Positions 43,136 to 53,819 of a stretch of DNA of 64,000 nucleotides are shown here, piece after piece; positions within the stretch are counted from its first letter, which is position 1; each line of letters opens with the position of its first letter. The DNA is from Euryodendron excelsum (Eukaryota; Streptophyta; Magnoliopsida; Ericales; Pentaphylacaceae), in the NCBI GenBank assembly GCA_033060915.1, contig CM065379.1, positions 38,095,818 through 38,159,817 on the forward strand. The letters run 5' to 3'. The position numbers were made by a program, and so were the translations under genes. The notes beneath the pieces were generated by a model. The model searched no databases. It was given only the letters and a program-made list of their open reading frames with translations, and had not been told where the DNA came from.

Positions 43136-43481
43136 AATCTCTTGGGTTTTGAGAGCTTGGGGAAGAGCTCTTGTAAGAGTGAGCTAGGCACTTGGAGAAA
43201 AACTAACAGCTGTGTAAGGAAAGTTTACATAGTGGAATACCTTCGAGAGGATCGAGGAAGAGAGGACGTAGGCAAGGTTTGGCCAAACCTCTATAAATCT
43301 GGTGTTTTTCATCTCTTTGCTCATATTACTTCCTTGCATTGCATCTTATTAGTTGTTTGCTTGGTTATTAGTTTGATTGCTCACTGTTAAATTGTTTAAA
43401 TTGTTTTAAGTTACATTGTTTGATATAAATTTTATAAAACCCAATTCACTCCCCCTCTTGGTTTGCTTACTTGGGCCAACA

Positions 43482-44539
43482 GTCTTTATGTTGATTGTTC
43501 TTTTTTACCCTGACTTCAGGGCTGTTGCTAACGTCGCCAGACCATCGGCATGAGAGTTAGTGTCTCGGCTGATCTGGCGGAGTTTGTAACTGTCGTATTT
43601 GGTGAGAAATTCCTTAGCTTTGGCTAGGTATTGCATCATTCTGTCATTCTTTACTGCGTATTTTTTCGTAATCTGGTTGACAACTAACAGGGAGTCCGAA
43701 TAGATGACAATCTCGATAATTTTCAATTCAATGGCTCGACGTAGTCCGACGAGCAAGGCTTCATACTCTGGTTCATTGTTTGAGGCAGTGAACTCAAGCT
43801 TAATAACTTATTCAATGGCCAAACCGTCTGGTGTAATTAGCTTTATGCCCGATCCTACCCCCCGATCATTGGAGGCTCCGTCGACATAGATTTTCCAATG
43901 ATCAGCATTCTCCCAGAGATCTAGGGGGAGATCCTCTTGCTGTTGAGTATGAGGTGGTGTTTGGTCGGCTTCAATTAGTAGTTCAATAGAGAATTCGGCA
44001 ATGAAGTCTACAAGCACTTGCCTTTTGACAGCCAATCTTTGATGGAATTTAATGTCAAATTCCCCTAATTTCGCAGTCCACTTTGCCAATCTGCCAGAGA
44101 AGTCAGGTCTCCTGAGGAGAGGTTTGAGCTGATGGTCTGTGAGGACGTTGATGGTATGAGCTTTGAAGTAGTGCACCAATTTGCGGGATGCCATTACCAG
44201 TGTGAGTGCCAATTTCTCTAGTGGTAAGTACCTACATTCAGCCCCGAGACGAGTTTTGCTGACATAGTAGACAGGCAACTGTTGCCGATCTTGTTGCCTG
44301 AGTAGTACGGCACTGATTGCATGCTCCGACACTACGAGGTAGAGGAAGGGTTCTTCATGCTTGAGTGGGGTGGAAAGTAAAGGTGGTTGGGTCAAGTATC
44401 TCTTCAAATCATTGAGAGCTTGGTGGCATTCCGAAGTCCATTTGAACTGTTCACGTTTTTTGAGAAGCTGGAAGAATGGTTGGCACTTGTCCGAAGATTG
44501 GCTTATGAACCTATTGAGTGTTGCTGCCATTCCAGTCAA
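43482..44539 (-). pseudogene. Tat Gypsy RNase H and second (archaeal-type) RNase H
   Basis: Minus strand. The first RNase H retains LYLVVSEHAISAVLL, LPLEKLALTLVMASRKL and HTINVLTDHQLKPLLRRPDF. A linker with DFIAEF leads to a second RNase H: WKIYVDGASNDRGVGSGIKL (first Asp), [20 protein letters not shown] (Asp in YSDS), and [18 protein letters not shown] (final Asp). This additional domain is the hallmark of the Tat lineage. A shift or stop near 43800 separates the two open stretches (43808-44539 and 43505-43756). Sequence ends at the Sirevirus-like LTR. Confidence 0.9.
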
Positions 44540-44576
44540 CTCCCCGATGTGTAACCAAGAACCCTAAGAATTTCCC

Positions 44577-45127
44577 CTAGCTGACTCTGAAGACGCATTT
44601 GGAGGTGTTTAACCTTATCTTGTACTGCTTTAGGATGTTGAGTACTTCTTTTAGATCTTTCAGATGGGAGTTGCTGACTTTGCTCTTCACCACCATGTCG
44701 TCGATGTAGACCTCCACAGTCCTACCGATATGGTTTTTGAACATCTTGGTGACCAATCGTTGATACGTAGCCCCGACGTTCTTCAGACCAAAGGACATTA
44801 ATTTATAACATAATATACCCCTTAGAGTGATGAAGGCCGTCTTCTCTTGATCATCAAGATGGAGGGGAATCTGGTGATACCCTGGTAAGCATCCAAGAAA
44901 CTCATCCTTCTGAAACCAACTGTTGCGTCCACGAGCTGGTCGATCTTGGGAAGAGGGAAGGGGTCTTTCGGGCATGCTTTGTTCAGATCAGTAAAGTCCA
45001 TGCAAACCCTCCATTTACCGTCCTTCTTCTTCACCACTATTGTGTTTGAAAGCCAGCTCGGGTAATGGATTTCCCGAATTGCCCCAACTTTCAAAAGTAT
45101 ATCAGTTTCTTCAATAACGGCGTCCAC
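44577..45127 (-). pseudogene. Tat Gypsy reverse transcriptase
   Basis: Minus strand, in two overlapping frames (45127-44822 and 44975-44577), so one frame change near 44880. The first has [40 protein letters not shown] and [20 protein letters not shown]. The second has [38 protein letters not shown], and the active-site box [13 protein letters not shown] (YIDD), followed by [18 protein letters not shown]. All main RT motifs are recognisable. Confidence 0.93.
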
Positions 45128-45238
45128 ATGTTATGTTGCCGCCCTACTCCCTTTTTGGACTACAGGTCGGCATTTTGGGTCGACATTCGGCCTGTGGTAA
45201 GCAATCTTGGCATCAATCCTTGGCATATCATAAGGAGT

Positions 45239-45523
45239 CTAGGTAAACACCTCAAGGTTTTTTGTTAGCGGTTTGATCAAAGAGTTCTCCTCAATTTTGG
45301 ATAAGGATGTGCCGATGACAAAGTACTTATCATACTGCCGATCGATGTATATCTTCTTTAGCTCTTCCACAGCTTTATTCTCAAGCGTCTGCCATACATC
45401 GTCGATGGTAGGGGTGTCTTCATGTAGCTCCATCATTTGTACTTTTTTAGCTTTTGTTTTTGTGGTGCACGCCATCAAAAAACACTGTTTGGCAGCCACT
45501 TGGTCTCCTCTTATTTCCCCCAC
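45239..45523 (-). pseudogene. Tat Gypsy protease-RT linker
   Basis: Minus strand, 94 codons with GDQVAAKQCFLMACTTKTK and VEELKKIYID, the conserved linker between protease and RT in Tat polyproteins (GDQ..A..CY and a VEEL segment). It overlaps the end of the protease frame at 45447-45523 in another frame, so a shift lies between them. The sequence down to RT (45128-45238) continues with a stop. Confidence 0.75.
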
Positions 45524-46064
45524 TCCACCGGGGATTGGGAAACTGATGCTGATGGTAGGACGAGGGGATAGCTTTCATGAGGTACAACCAGGTTCGTTCC
45601 ATGATTGCATTGTAAGGGGAAGGCACGTTGACTACCAGGAATTCCGTCTGCAACGTAGTTCCTCCAGTAGTCATAGGAATCGTTACCTTCCCCAAAGGCC
45701 AAACCGGGTCTGAGCTAAATCCGACCAACGGGTTGAGTGATGGCTGGAGGTCGGACTCTTTCAGCTCCAATTTTTTGAATAGGCTGTAATACATGACTTC
45801 GAACGAACTTCCTTGGTCAATGAGCAATCTTTTCACATCACAGTCTGCCATTCTCAGTGTTACAACTAAGGCATCATTATGAAGGGTTTGCACCCCCATG
45901 AGGTCTTCGTTAATGAAGGTAATGGACGTAGGGCCATCGCTAACTTTGACCTCTTTGCTTGGTGGTTGTATTTGCATTACTTCCCTCAAGTGTGCGGCCT
46001 TTTGTATTTTGGCCCAGTATCCATGTGGATCGACGACTCCTGATTCTGCCGAACCGTGTAACAC
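45447..46064 (-). pseudogene. Tat Gypsy protease region
   Basis: Minus strand, 205 codons. The segment SITFINEDLMGVQTLHNDAL precedes the aspartic-protease site LLIDQGSSFEVMYYSLFKKL (D-Q-G-S in place of D-T-G-S, as is usual in this lineage). Then come VWPLGKVTIPMTTGGTTLQT and SPYNAIMERTWLYLMKAIPS (the family usually has LGRTWL). The last part of this frame (FFDGVHHKNKS) belongs to a shifted reading. Confidence 0.88.
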
Positions 46065-46274
46065 ATTGATTACTCTGACTGGTCTTGCTTCAATCTCCTT
46101 TTGTGGGACATCTTCCCTTCACGGTTGCTCGGCCTCATTTTTTGTCTTGTCCCGATCAATAAATTGGTTGAGATGGCCAGCCTTTGCTAAATCTTCCAAG
46201 TGGGTCTTGAGATGTCGACACTGCTCCGTCTTGTGCCCCTTCTCGTGGTGGTATGAACAAAACCTCTTTTGGTC

Positions 46275-47099
46275 TCAGGACGTTGGGTTCCCTCCCAACT
46301 TTGGGGGCCTTTTGAAAAGTGGCTTGTCACGGATCTGGGGCAAGATTTTATAGTTGGGACCCTTAAAGACTGTATAGATCCCATCATTCACCTTTTTTCC
46401 TCGGTTGTTCTCTTCTTGTTGGGGTTTCTTGGCTTCCTTTTTGTTTGTCTTCTCAGCGACAATGTTGACCTTTGTTGAACTTGGCTGAGGCACATCTTCA
46501 TCGAATCTTGCGTTCTTGATACTTAACATCAATTCCTGTATGGTGAGGGCCGTCTTCTTCATCAAAGATTGCCGCAAATGATGCTCCCTAGGAAGGCCGA
46601 TTTTTAATTGAGTCACGGCCAGTTGCTCGCTGCACTTGTCAATCTCGTTGTAAGCCCCCCAATAGCGTCGAGTGTACGCCCACAATCCTTCTCCCTCATC
46701 TTTCTGCAAGGTTAGTAAGAAATCGACCTCTTTGGGTTGCATGCTGTTAGCTATGAAGCGAGCGGTGAACAGCTCGGCAAGTTGCCTCCAGTTTGATACT
46801 GACCTGGATGGCAACTTGTCGAACCATCGTAAGGCTACATCCCCCAAACTAGAGGGAAAGATTCGGCGTATCAATGTTTGGTCATCGCACCATAGCACCA
46901 TCATCTGCTTGTAATGCCAAACATGGTTAATTGGGTTAGCCTTTCCGTCGTACAGAGTGAACTTTGGTGGGGTGAACTTTCGAGAAATTTGGGGAGACTC
47001 AATTTCCTCCATGAATGGTGTGGACGCAATTTGGTCCAAAGCCTTTTTAATCAGGTCATGGGCTGTGCGGTCCTTAATTTGATGCTTCTTGTCCTCCAA
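46275..47099 (-). CDS. Tat Gypsy gag, open over 274 codons
   Basis: Minus strand, starting at an ATG at 47099. The retrotransposon gag domain lies at about residues 40-145: SRKFTPPKFTLYDGKANPIN, MVLWCDDQTLIRRIFPSSLG, ALRWFDKLPSRSVSNWRQLA, then an ELFTARFIANS segment and LPREHHLRQSLMKK. A Lys/Glu-rich tail (about residues 210-235) and FKGPNYKILPQIRDKPLFK follow. Gag forms the virus-like particle. Intact relatives start further upstream and read into the protease; here stops lie on both sides, so this is a fragment that happens to remain open. Confidence 0.85.
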   Translation of the reverse strand: MEDKKHQIKDRTAHDLIKKALDQIASTPFMEEIESPQISRKFTPPKFTLYDGKANPINHVWHYKQMMVLWCDDQTLIRRIFPSSLGDVALRWFDKLPSRSVSNWRQLAELFTARFIANSMQPKEVDFLLTLQKDEGEGLWAYTRRYWGAYNEIDKCSEQLAVTQLKIGLPREHHLRQSLMKKTALTIQELMLSIKNARFDEDVPQPSSTKVNIVAEKTNKKEAKKPQQEENNRGKKVNDGIYTVFKGPNYKILPQIRDKPLFKRPPKLGGNPTS

Positions 47100-47737
47100 C
47101 TTTTCATTGACCCATTTCTCCCAGTCTTTCTACTACCGACCATCATCCACTCGTGCTTTGTTCTGCGGAGTCTTGCTCTTTCTTCGGCGCCGATCTGATC
47201 ACCTTTCCTTGCAACGCCCGGTGTTAGAGGTGTAGCTTCCTCTCATACGCGGCATTGGAACATCCCTGCTTCTTGCAATTCTTTCACGGTTCGGGGACCT
47301 TTCTCTCCCACACCTGTCTCTTCTGAAGATTGCCTTTCTCATGACCCAAACTTGAGAGGTGAAGTAGGCAATCTCTTTACTACGTCGCGTCGCCTAATCT
47401 CCCTTTCAGCCGAACGGAGTGTATCTTCACTTGGGACGCATCCACTGGAGGGCGAGGGGGCAAGTCCTGGTGTTGGTTTTTGTGAAAATTTCACTCCCTG
47501 ACATAGTCCGGGTTTCTCTGTAGTCCGTCTTATGCTTTCTGGTGGCTCTCAACAGGGGTTTGTATTTCTGACCTCAATATTCTACCCCGATATCGATCTA
47601 CTTGGGTGGCAATGCGCCGAATTTGTTTAATCTTTGCTAGAGGAGGCTTCGTTACCTCATTCATTATGGTTCTCTCCTTTTTCTCTTCAATCGTTCAAAG
47701 TCATGGTTATCTCAGCCTTTCAATAGACGGCGCCAAT
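47100..47737 (-). other. 5' leader and broken gag start of the Tat Gypsy
   Basis: Between the 5' LTR and the open gag part there is a primer-site-like sequence (minus-strand TTGGCGCCGTC, 47727-47737, one or two bases from the LTR) and about 600 bases with stops in all frames that may include the gag N-terminus. TTGGCGCCGTC after the LTR is common in plant Tat/Retand elements. Confidence 0.6.
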
Positions 47738-48340
47738 TGTAAGTAGGATTGTTCAAGAAGGTCTGACCGATTACTCAAACCAATATTGATGAGTCCAAAT
47801 TCTCTGCAAGAAAGAGAAGTTAAAATGGGTTGACTCTAGTTGGGCCGATCACACTCCGATGATTAAGTTATCAAGCTTAATCAAGAGTTGAATAGATAAA
47901 AGTCGTATATCCTTAGGGTTAATTGTCCATACCTGCCTCTCGAGATTTTTGGTATTTATAGTATGATCGATGGAGTGTTTTGCTCCTGGCCTACCAGCAG
48001 GTCATTATAGCCTGTTGAGTAGGCTTCATCATTTGTCGCCGACTGACCGCATGCAAGGCCTGGCTTACCGTCGCTCAAGAATCCGGCTGATTGGATGTGC
48101 AGGTCGACGTCGCGTGGGGAGCCGCTGCGCATTTAATGCAGGTCAACTCTGCATTTAATGCTCTGAGACCGCTAGCGGTTTGGGCTCATCTTTTCCGGTT
48201 TTGGGCCTAAATCGGCGTCAAGTCAGCACACTGGACCAGACCGTCCTTTAGTACTTGATTTGGACCGCCCAACAGTCCAACTTCTATTTGTGTTGATTAG
48301 GCCTAACTAGATAAATTGGACCGTGTGCATTTGCCCCACA
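47738..48340 (-). repeat. 5' LTR of the Tat Gypsy
   Basis: On the minus strand it begins TGTGGGGCAAATGCAC at 48340 and ends TCCTACTTACA at 47738. It is the partner of 23276-23867. A minus-strand TATA-like CTATAAATACC lies at about 47952-47962. The target duplication CTAAG follows at 48341-48345. Confidence 0.93.
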
Positions 48341-48393
48341 CTAAGTTATTGCAAATGACTTTTTATACTTGCGTTGTGGTGTTTAATTAACAG

Positions 48394-49191
48394 ATTGTGT
48401 GGAGAAACTTAAAAACTCTCAGTGGGAAAGATTGCAATTACGCACTGCACCCAAGTCAAAACCATTGAGGAAGTTAAGGTCATTGTACCTGGCGTTGTCA
48501 GTGCCATAAAATATGCTGTTAGAGTAAGTTTTTTCTAGAAATTATTGTATTTTTCATCAAGATTAATTTGTAGTACTTTTTTATGATTTTCACCAAATCT
48601 GATTCTAATTCTCCTGTACGGATGGCAGAAGGTCATTTATCACGAGGCTGTTCGAGTTGTTGTCCCAGGCAATTTTCCCATAGGTTGCTTTCCTATCTAT
48701 TTGACTGCATTCCAAATCAACAATTCAGATGCCTATGATGAAGGTCACTCACTGCCTGAATCAATTAAACGACTTGTCAATATATTACAACCGTCAGTTG
48801 AAACAAGCTATCGAAGAGTTGAAAAACGAAAACCCTAATGCAGTCATCGTAATGGTGCCTATTACCATGCCTTTCTAGATGCTCTTTCGTAGTGCTCAAC
48901 ATCTCGGTGAGTCTATCAACAACTCACAACTCAGCTTTACAATAGAAATTAATCATTGTCACTAACAATCTTTCATTGTTGCCAATAGGATTTGATGGTA
49001 TGTCTATCCAGAAAGCTTGCTGTGGGACCGGAGGTGATTATAATTTTAGTCTCGTCAAGGGCTGTTCATGTTTGTCCTAACCCGAATCAAAACATCAGCT
49101 GGAATGGAGTCCACTTACTCAAGAAGCCTATAAAATTATGGCTGGATGGCTCATTCATGAGATCTTGCCCAAACTCCAATGCCCTGTCTAA
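48394..49191 (+). pseudogene. GDSL esterase pseudogene, exons 3-5
   Basis: The segment aligns with exons 3, 4 and 5 of the intact gene, including splice borders: exon 3 48394-48523 (about 20 bases shorter than 52792-52940), exon 4 48629-48906, exon 5 48989-49191. Block III, GGND in the intact gene, lies in the shortened part and is lost (GKDCNYALH-like). Block V reads ISWNGVHL, so the catalytic Asp is Asn. Frame changes occur in exon 4 (near 48745 and 48855) and exon 5. Intron 2 sequence before exon 3 (48346-48393) matches the end of the intact intron 2, proving that the Tat element sits in this intron. Its exon 2 is at 22836-23047. Confidence 0.92.
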
Positions 49192-51162
49192 GTTGGTTTT
49201 GATTCCATTAGGCTTGCATATGAGATAGAAATCACCATGTTGTATTATTCATCAAACTATTGATTCCTTTATTGGCTGTTAATAGGTTTCACACTGAGTT
49301 ATAATTGAAGTTTATACATAGTTTTTTCGTTAATTTGCTTTAAGAAAACATGAGTTCATTCAGCAATATACATACGCTTTTAGATTGCAGCTTTCCCACA
49401 GCAAGTGCCTGTAAGTCCCACATCGCCCTGCGGAAGGAAACCCAAGAGCTTTAAAAAATGCCCTTCACACTTTTAAGTCAATGTCCAAGAGCTAGGCCCT
49501 CTTGGTGGTGTTGAATGGGTTGGATTGCTTGGATCCCGTGAATTTTTTTTTTTTTTTTTGTCTAAAAAAGTTCCGCTGTTTCTTATTTGAATGGAAAAGT
49601 GAGTTTCTTCAGAACTCAAAAATTGTGCTCTGTATTGTGAAGCCTCCCATAGTTGCAACATGAACAGTTGGACAGTCAGAACATCGTGTAAGAATCAAAT
49701 ATCATAATTAATATGTTTGTACCACCCAACAGTAGGTTAGCCTGACATGTAACGAAAACATCAGTATAATCTGGGGAATTTTGAAATAACAGTCCAACAA
49801 TTATCACAACTATATGTTTTATATATCTTCCCGTATCCAAACAAACATGCTGTTCTTATCAAACGAAACCATAAGCTCTATTTGCATATTACAGGGCTGA
49901 TATTCGAAACCAAGTAAATAAATTTCGATGGCTGGGATAAAAATTAGCTTCTGATTAGTGTATGCAGAGTCAATTTGTGGACAATCGTCGGGAATGAGGC
50001 AACCTATCAATGCTATGACAATAATAGCCATCCCTCTACACCTTTAAAAATGGTGAATATTAGAATCCTGTAAAACACAAGAACTGAATTTTCCAAATAC
50101 AAAAATGAACTGGAAAAAAAAAAAACAGAAATTTTTTTAATCCAACTGAAGCCCAGAATTTTTTTTTTTTTTTCCAATTGAGTGCACTAGATACATGTAG
50201 AGGTGACCAGAACTTTTTTTTGATGCATCCCATAATCGTGGACTTGTCAGTTAAGTTTTCATATTAAGCTTCCACAGTTGGGATTCCATTTGCTTTTTGC
50301 ATGAGCCGTTTTACCCTCCGACAGTTACGCTGAAATGAAGAAACATCTCTGCCTTGCGCGGATACTTGTTGGGAACCATCTGTGTAAAACATGAACAAAC
50401 CTATTTTTACACTCGTTTTCCTAGCTTTATATCTCACTTTCTGCAACTGTTTCCCTCACTATGATGTCTCTGACTCTATAGGAGCTCAAAGATCTGAGCT
50501 GCACTGATACATGCTACAGTGTTGCTAATTCAGATTCAACTATGTTCTTGATTGATAATTTGTCGTGGGACGCAAACACTGCCAGAGAAATCATAAGTCT
50601 TCTAGAATAATACACTCCTGCAAAATACAGGAGTCTATGTTGCAGGAAATAGTTCTAGAATGGTTTTTTGTTCTTGCTTAATTTGGTGGGTGAATGTTTG
50701 ATATAAAATAATATCATTAGAGCTTTCACAACCCCAGGAATCAATCCACACAAGGAACAAGGTAGAAAAGAGAAATTATTTATATATATATATATATTAG
50801 TTTTTTCTTTTTGAAAATAGATAGTAATTTTATTTTCCGTAATTTTTTTTCCAAAATCCAAACATACGATGCAGAAAGGAGTACCTGGAAGGGATAATCT
50901 AAACAAATAAAAAAAAACCTCTTTCTAATTAAACTTAGAACACGTAATTTTTGTCCTCAAAAAAATGATATTGAACGTTCGTAAAAAATCAATCCACAAC
51001 TTCCATAAATCAAAATCCTACTTGGAACATACTTCTCTTTGTACAACTATCAAAAGAGCACAACAGAAAAGGCAACCAAAAAACATAATCCCAGTTGGAT
51101 AGGAAGCCAACTCCTACTCTAATAGGATTTCCTAAACATGACACGACTTGGGATGCAAACTT
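49192..51162. other. Intergenic, downstream part of the GDSL duplication
   Basis: No gene recognised. From 49192 to about 50350 the sequence is paralogous to 53626-54190, for example GGACTTGTCAGTTA at 50240 against GGACTAGTCAGTTA at 54076, and TTTTGCATGAGCC at 50296 and 54147. One insertion not shared by the other copy is at about 49405-49570. The rest (50350-51160) is AT-rich with a TA run (50782-50800). Confidence 0.6.
49405..49570 (+). mobile_element. Small insertion, TRIM-LTR-like
   Basis: It is absent from the paralogous segment at about 53800-53830. It starts near TGTAAGTCCCACATCGCC and contains GAGCTTTAAAAAATGCCC and GAGCTAGGCCCTCTTGGTGG, ending in a run of about 17 T. GTCCCACATCG near a TG start is a feature of some small plant LTR (TRIM-like) elements. 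A poly-T end would instead fit a minus-strand retroposon. No target duplication was defined. Confidence 0.35.
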
Positions 51163-51170
51163 CTATAAAT
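51163..51170 (+). promoter_or_regulatory. Candidate TATA box of the GDSL gene
   Basis: CTATAAAT lies about 150 bases before the ATG at 51319, leaving a 5' UTR of roughly 120 bases that contains an AGC microsatellite (51236-51256). Confidence 0.6.
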
Positions 51171-51235
51171 TAACCCCTGGCATACGCCAATAGTCACAAT
51201 AGATATTGCACCAAAGCTTTACATAGTTTCTGCGT

Positions 51236-51256
51236 AGCAGCAGCAGCAGCAGCAGC
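51236..51256 (+). repeat. AGC microsatellite in the 5' UTR
   Basis: Seven consecutive AGC units about 60-80 bases upstream of the start codon. Confidence 0.85.
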
Positions 51257-51318
51257 TTATTATTACATAAAAGCAACAGGCCGATTCTGTGATTAGAAAA
51301 TTTCTCTGTTATTAAGCA

Positions 51319-53625
51319 ATGGCTACCACCCGAAAAGTATTCTTTTCGGTTCTATTGACACTTATTTCCCTTATTCTTCTTCTTCTACCTCATCATCCCG
51401 GTGATGCCCATCCACTCAAGATTTGTGGGTTTGATCAGATCTACCAACTTGGAGACTCAATCTCAGATACCGGTAACTTGATCCGGGAGAGTCCAGTTGG
51501 TGCTTCCACTGCCTTCGCCAAGCTTCCATATGGAGAGACATTCTTCAAGAACGCGACCGGTCGTTGCTCAAATGGGCTACTATTGATTGACTACTTCGGT
51601 ACGTAATCTTTTTTTGGTTCTTCTTTTCTTAGACCATCCCTCCCGTTCTTTCTTGATCCCATCTTCTTGAAAATGCAAAATTTACTGTCATCTTTCACAG
51701 CAACTTCCTTCTTTTTATTTTTTTCGGTTCTGCTTTTCCCTTGGTTTGTTCTTTACCTGCCTAATAATCTTGAGGCAATGCGGTTACTGTTCTCGTCTCC
51801 ATGCCTGACGAAGTTCCACTAGTTAACTATGTGACTTTCTACCCATTAGAACTCTAATTGAAGAGATTTCTGAGAAGTAGAGAAAGAATGTAGACAGAGA
51901 AAGAGTCCAGGCCCTGGTTCCTGTAAAAGAACTTTTTCTTTTCTCTGTTATTAGTTTGTCTCGAGAGTTATTTTATTCAAAGTGGTTCTACTATTTCTCA
52001 ATTAGTTAGTCAGACTGTTTATGTACTCTGTGTTTCTATATATACATATGGTTGCATTATATTGATGCTACATTAGGATAAAAGCCTTCAAGGAAAGTAG
52101 GATCCTATACCCTATGCACAGGAACAAAAAACAAAATCTATTTTATTAATTTCAATTAATTATTGGCATTCGGCTATATACAAAGATTTTTAGACTTCAT
52201 GTTTACCGGAATGACATGTATCATAATTGGTTGAAACTTGATTTCACCGCATCACATTAGTAGGCTAATTCCTGATTTATATGTTACAGATAATGAGAAT
52301 TGACATAATTGGTTATCTGGGTCTTTGCCATTGCAATTTTCGTTTAATGGCCATTGGTTTTTTTTTTTTTTTTTTGGGACAAAATTACTAAATTGGTTAA
52401 GTTAATTTTTGAGTGAAGCTAATATATCGCTTTACAATTCATTGAATTGGTATTATATTTTTTAATTTAACAGCTATGGCAGCCGGCCTTCCGTTTCTCA
52501 ATCCCTACCTGAATAGCGCTGGAGACTTCAACCATGGAGCAAACTTCGCAGTTGCCGGCTCGACCGCACTGCCGGTGGATATTCTAGCCAAAAAGAGCAT
52601 TTCAACTTTGGTGACCAATAGTTCACTTAGTGTACAATTAGATTGGCTATCCACCCATTTCAATTCCTTATGCTATACCGAGAGAGGTTTGTGATACTGT
52701 CAAATTAAACACGTGTAATATTAAGAAAATAATTAATTATTAACTTTTTATAAACAATTTTTCCATTAACTTGGTTGTGTTTAATTTACAGTTTGTGTGG
52801 AGAAGCTTAAGAACTCGCTTTTTATGGTTGGTGAGATTGGAGGGAATGATTATAATTATGCACTATTGGAAGGTAAAACCATTGAGGAGGTTAAGAGCAT
52901 TGTACCTGATGTTGTCAATGCTATAAAGAATGCTGTCAGGGTAAGTTTTCTCAATAATCACTATATTTTTCATCAAGCTTAATTTGAAGTATTTTTCTTC
53001 TAATTACCACCAAATTTAATTCTATTCTCTTATATGGGTTGCAGAGGATCATTCGATACGGTGCTGTTCGAGTGGTTGTACCGGGCAATTTTCCGATAGG
53101 TTGTTTTCCTATCTATTTGACTGCATTCCAGACCAACAACTCAGCTGCCTATGATGACCATCACTGCCTGAACCAATTAAACGACTTTTCGATGTATCAC
53201 AACGAGCACCTAAAACAAGCCATAGAAGAGCTGAAACACGAGCACCCTAATGCAATCATCGTGTATGGCGATTACTACAACGCCTTTCAAGCGCTTTTCG
53301 GAAGTGCTACACATCTTGGTGAGTCTACGTACACTACCCTACACAACACAGCTTTCTAATAGCGATTTAGCCATCATCACTAACAATCTTTCTTTTGTTG
53401 CCAACAGGATTTGATGCTCTCTCTGTCCAGAAAGCTTGCTGTGGGATTGGTGGTGACTACAATTTCAGTCTCGCCAAGGGCTGTGGAGCTCCAGAGGTTC
53501 CTGTTTGTCCCAACCCTAATGAACACATCAGCTGGGATGGAGTTCATTTAACTCAAGAGGCATACAAGATTATGGGAGGATGGCTCATCCATGATATCTT
53601 GCCCAAGCTCCAATGCTCTATTTAG
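51319..53625 (+). CDS. GDSL esterase/lipase, five exons, 377 aa
   Basis: Exons: 51319-51598, 52474-52686, 52792-52940, 53045-53318, 53408-53625; all introns are GT..AG and the joins keep frame (1134 nt with stop). The product is a secreted SGNH-type hydrolase of the plant GDSL family, cleaving esters in the secretory pathway or cell wall; the substrate is unknown. Residues 1-30 form a signal peptide (FFSVLLTLISLILLLLP core). Block I is GDSISDTGN with the catalytic Ser47; block II Gly is near 122 (NFAVAGSTA); block III is GGND with Asn183; block V is WDGVHL with Asp349 and His352. Length and five-exon layout are usual. Conserved VPGNFPIGCFPIYLTAFQ and ACCGIGGDYNF resemble the group with Arabidopsis At1g28580-like esterases and acetylajmalan esterase. 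No defect is seen. Confidence 0.93.
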
Positions 53626-53813
53626 GTTGGTTTTTGATCCCGTTAAGCTAGCATAGAGAGAGTTATCAGAAAGTTGTGTCATTCAGACAATTTCATTCTT
53701 TTTTTTAGTCTTCACAATGAGTAAGTTTATACATGGTTTTTGTGAATCTGCTTTGATTAAACAATTTCCTATAGTGATACACAGATGCTTTTCAATTTCA
53801 GTTTTCCCAGAAA

Positions 53814-53819
53814 AATAAA
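53814..53819 (+). terminator. Candidate poly(A) signal of the GDSL gene
   Basis: AATAAA about 190 bases after the stop codon, in AT-rich sequence. Confidence 0.4.

Larger units (their letters stand above)
41448..43481 (+). repeat. Solo LTR, Sirevirus/Maximus-like Copia
   Basis: It starts TGTTGAGTCAAGG, continues with GATTTTGATGATAACAAAA, and ends CCCCCTCTTGG..TTGGGCCAACA; both ends are typical of long Sirevirus-group LTRs. It is 2034 bp long and has a TATA-like CTATATATACA at about 42753. It contains an array of AGAGTCGAC motifs (42413-42661) and a 36-bp repeat (about 43000-43135). No internal retrotransposon sequence accompanies it. It interrupts the Tat pol between the second RNase H and integrase. 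Confidence 0.75.
23276..48340 (-). mobile_element. Tat-lineage Gypsy retrotransposon with nested insertions
   Basis: LTRs at 23276-23867 and 47738-48340 are flanked by a perfect 5-base target duplication CTAAG (23271-23275 and 48341-48345). On the minus strand the order is gag, protease, RT, RNase H, a second RNase H, and integrase; the extra RNase H before integrase marks the Tat lineage. Between integrase and the 3' LTR lies an antisense, spliced open frame (plus strand). The element is enlarged to 25 kb by an Athila-type element (24498-37308) and a Sirevirus-like LTR (41448-43481). Without them it would be about 10 kb. Confidence 0.93.

Noticed and set aside
45273..46478. Plus-strand frames of 69-151 codons opposite gag and protease of the Tat element
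   Set aside because: Shadows of the minus-strand coding sequence; translations lack any recognisable motif.
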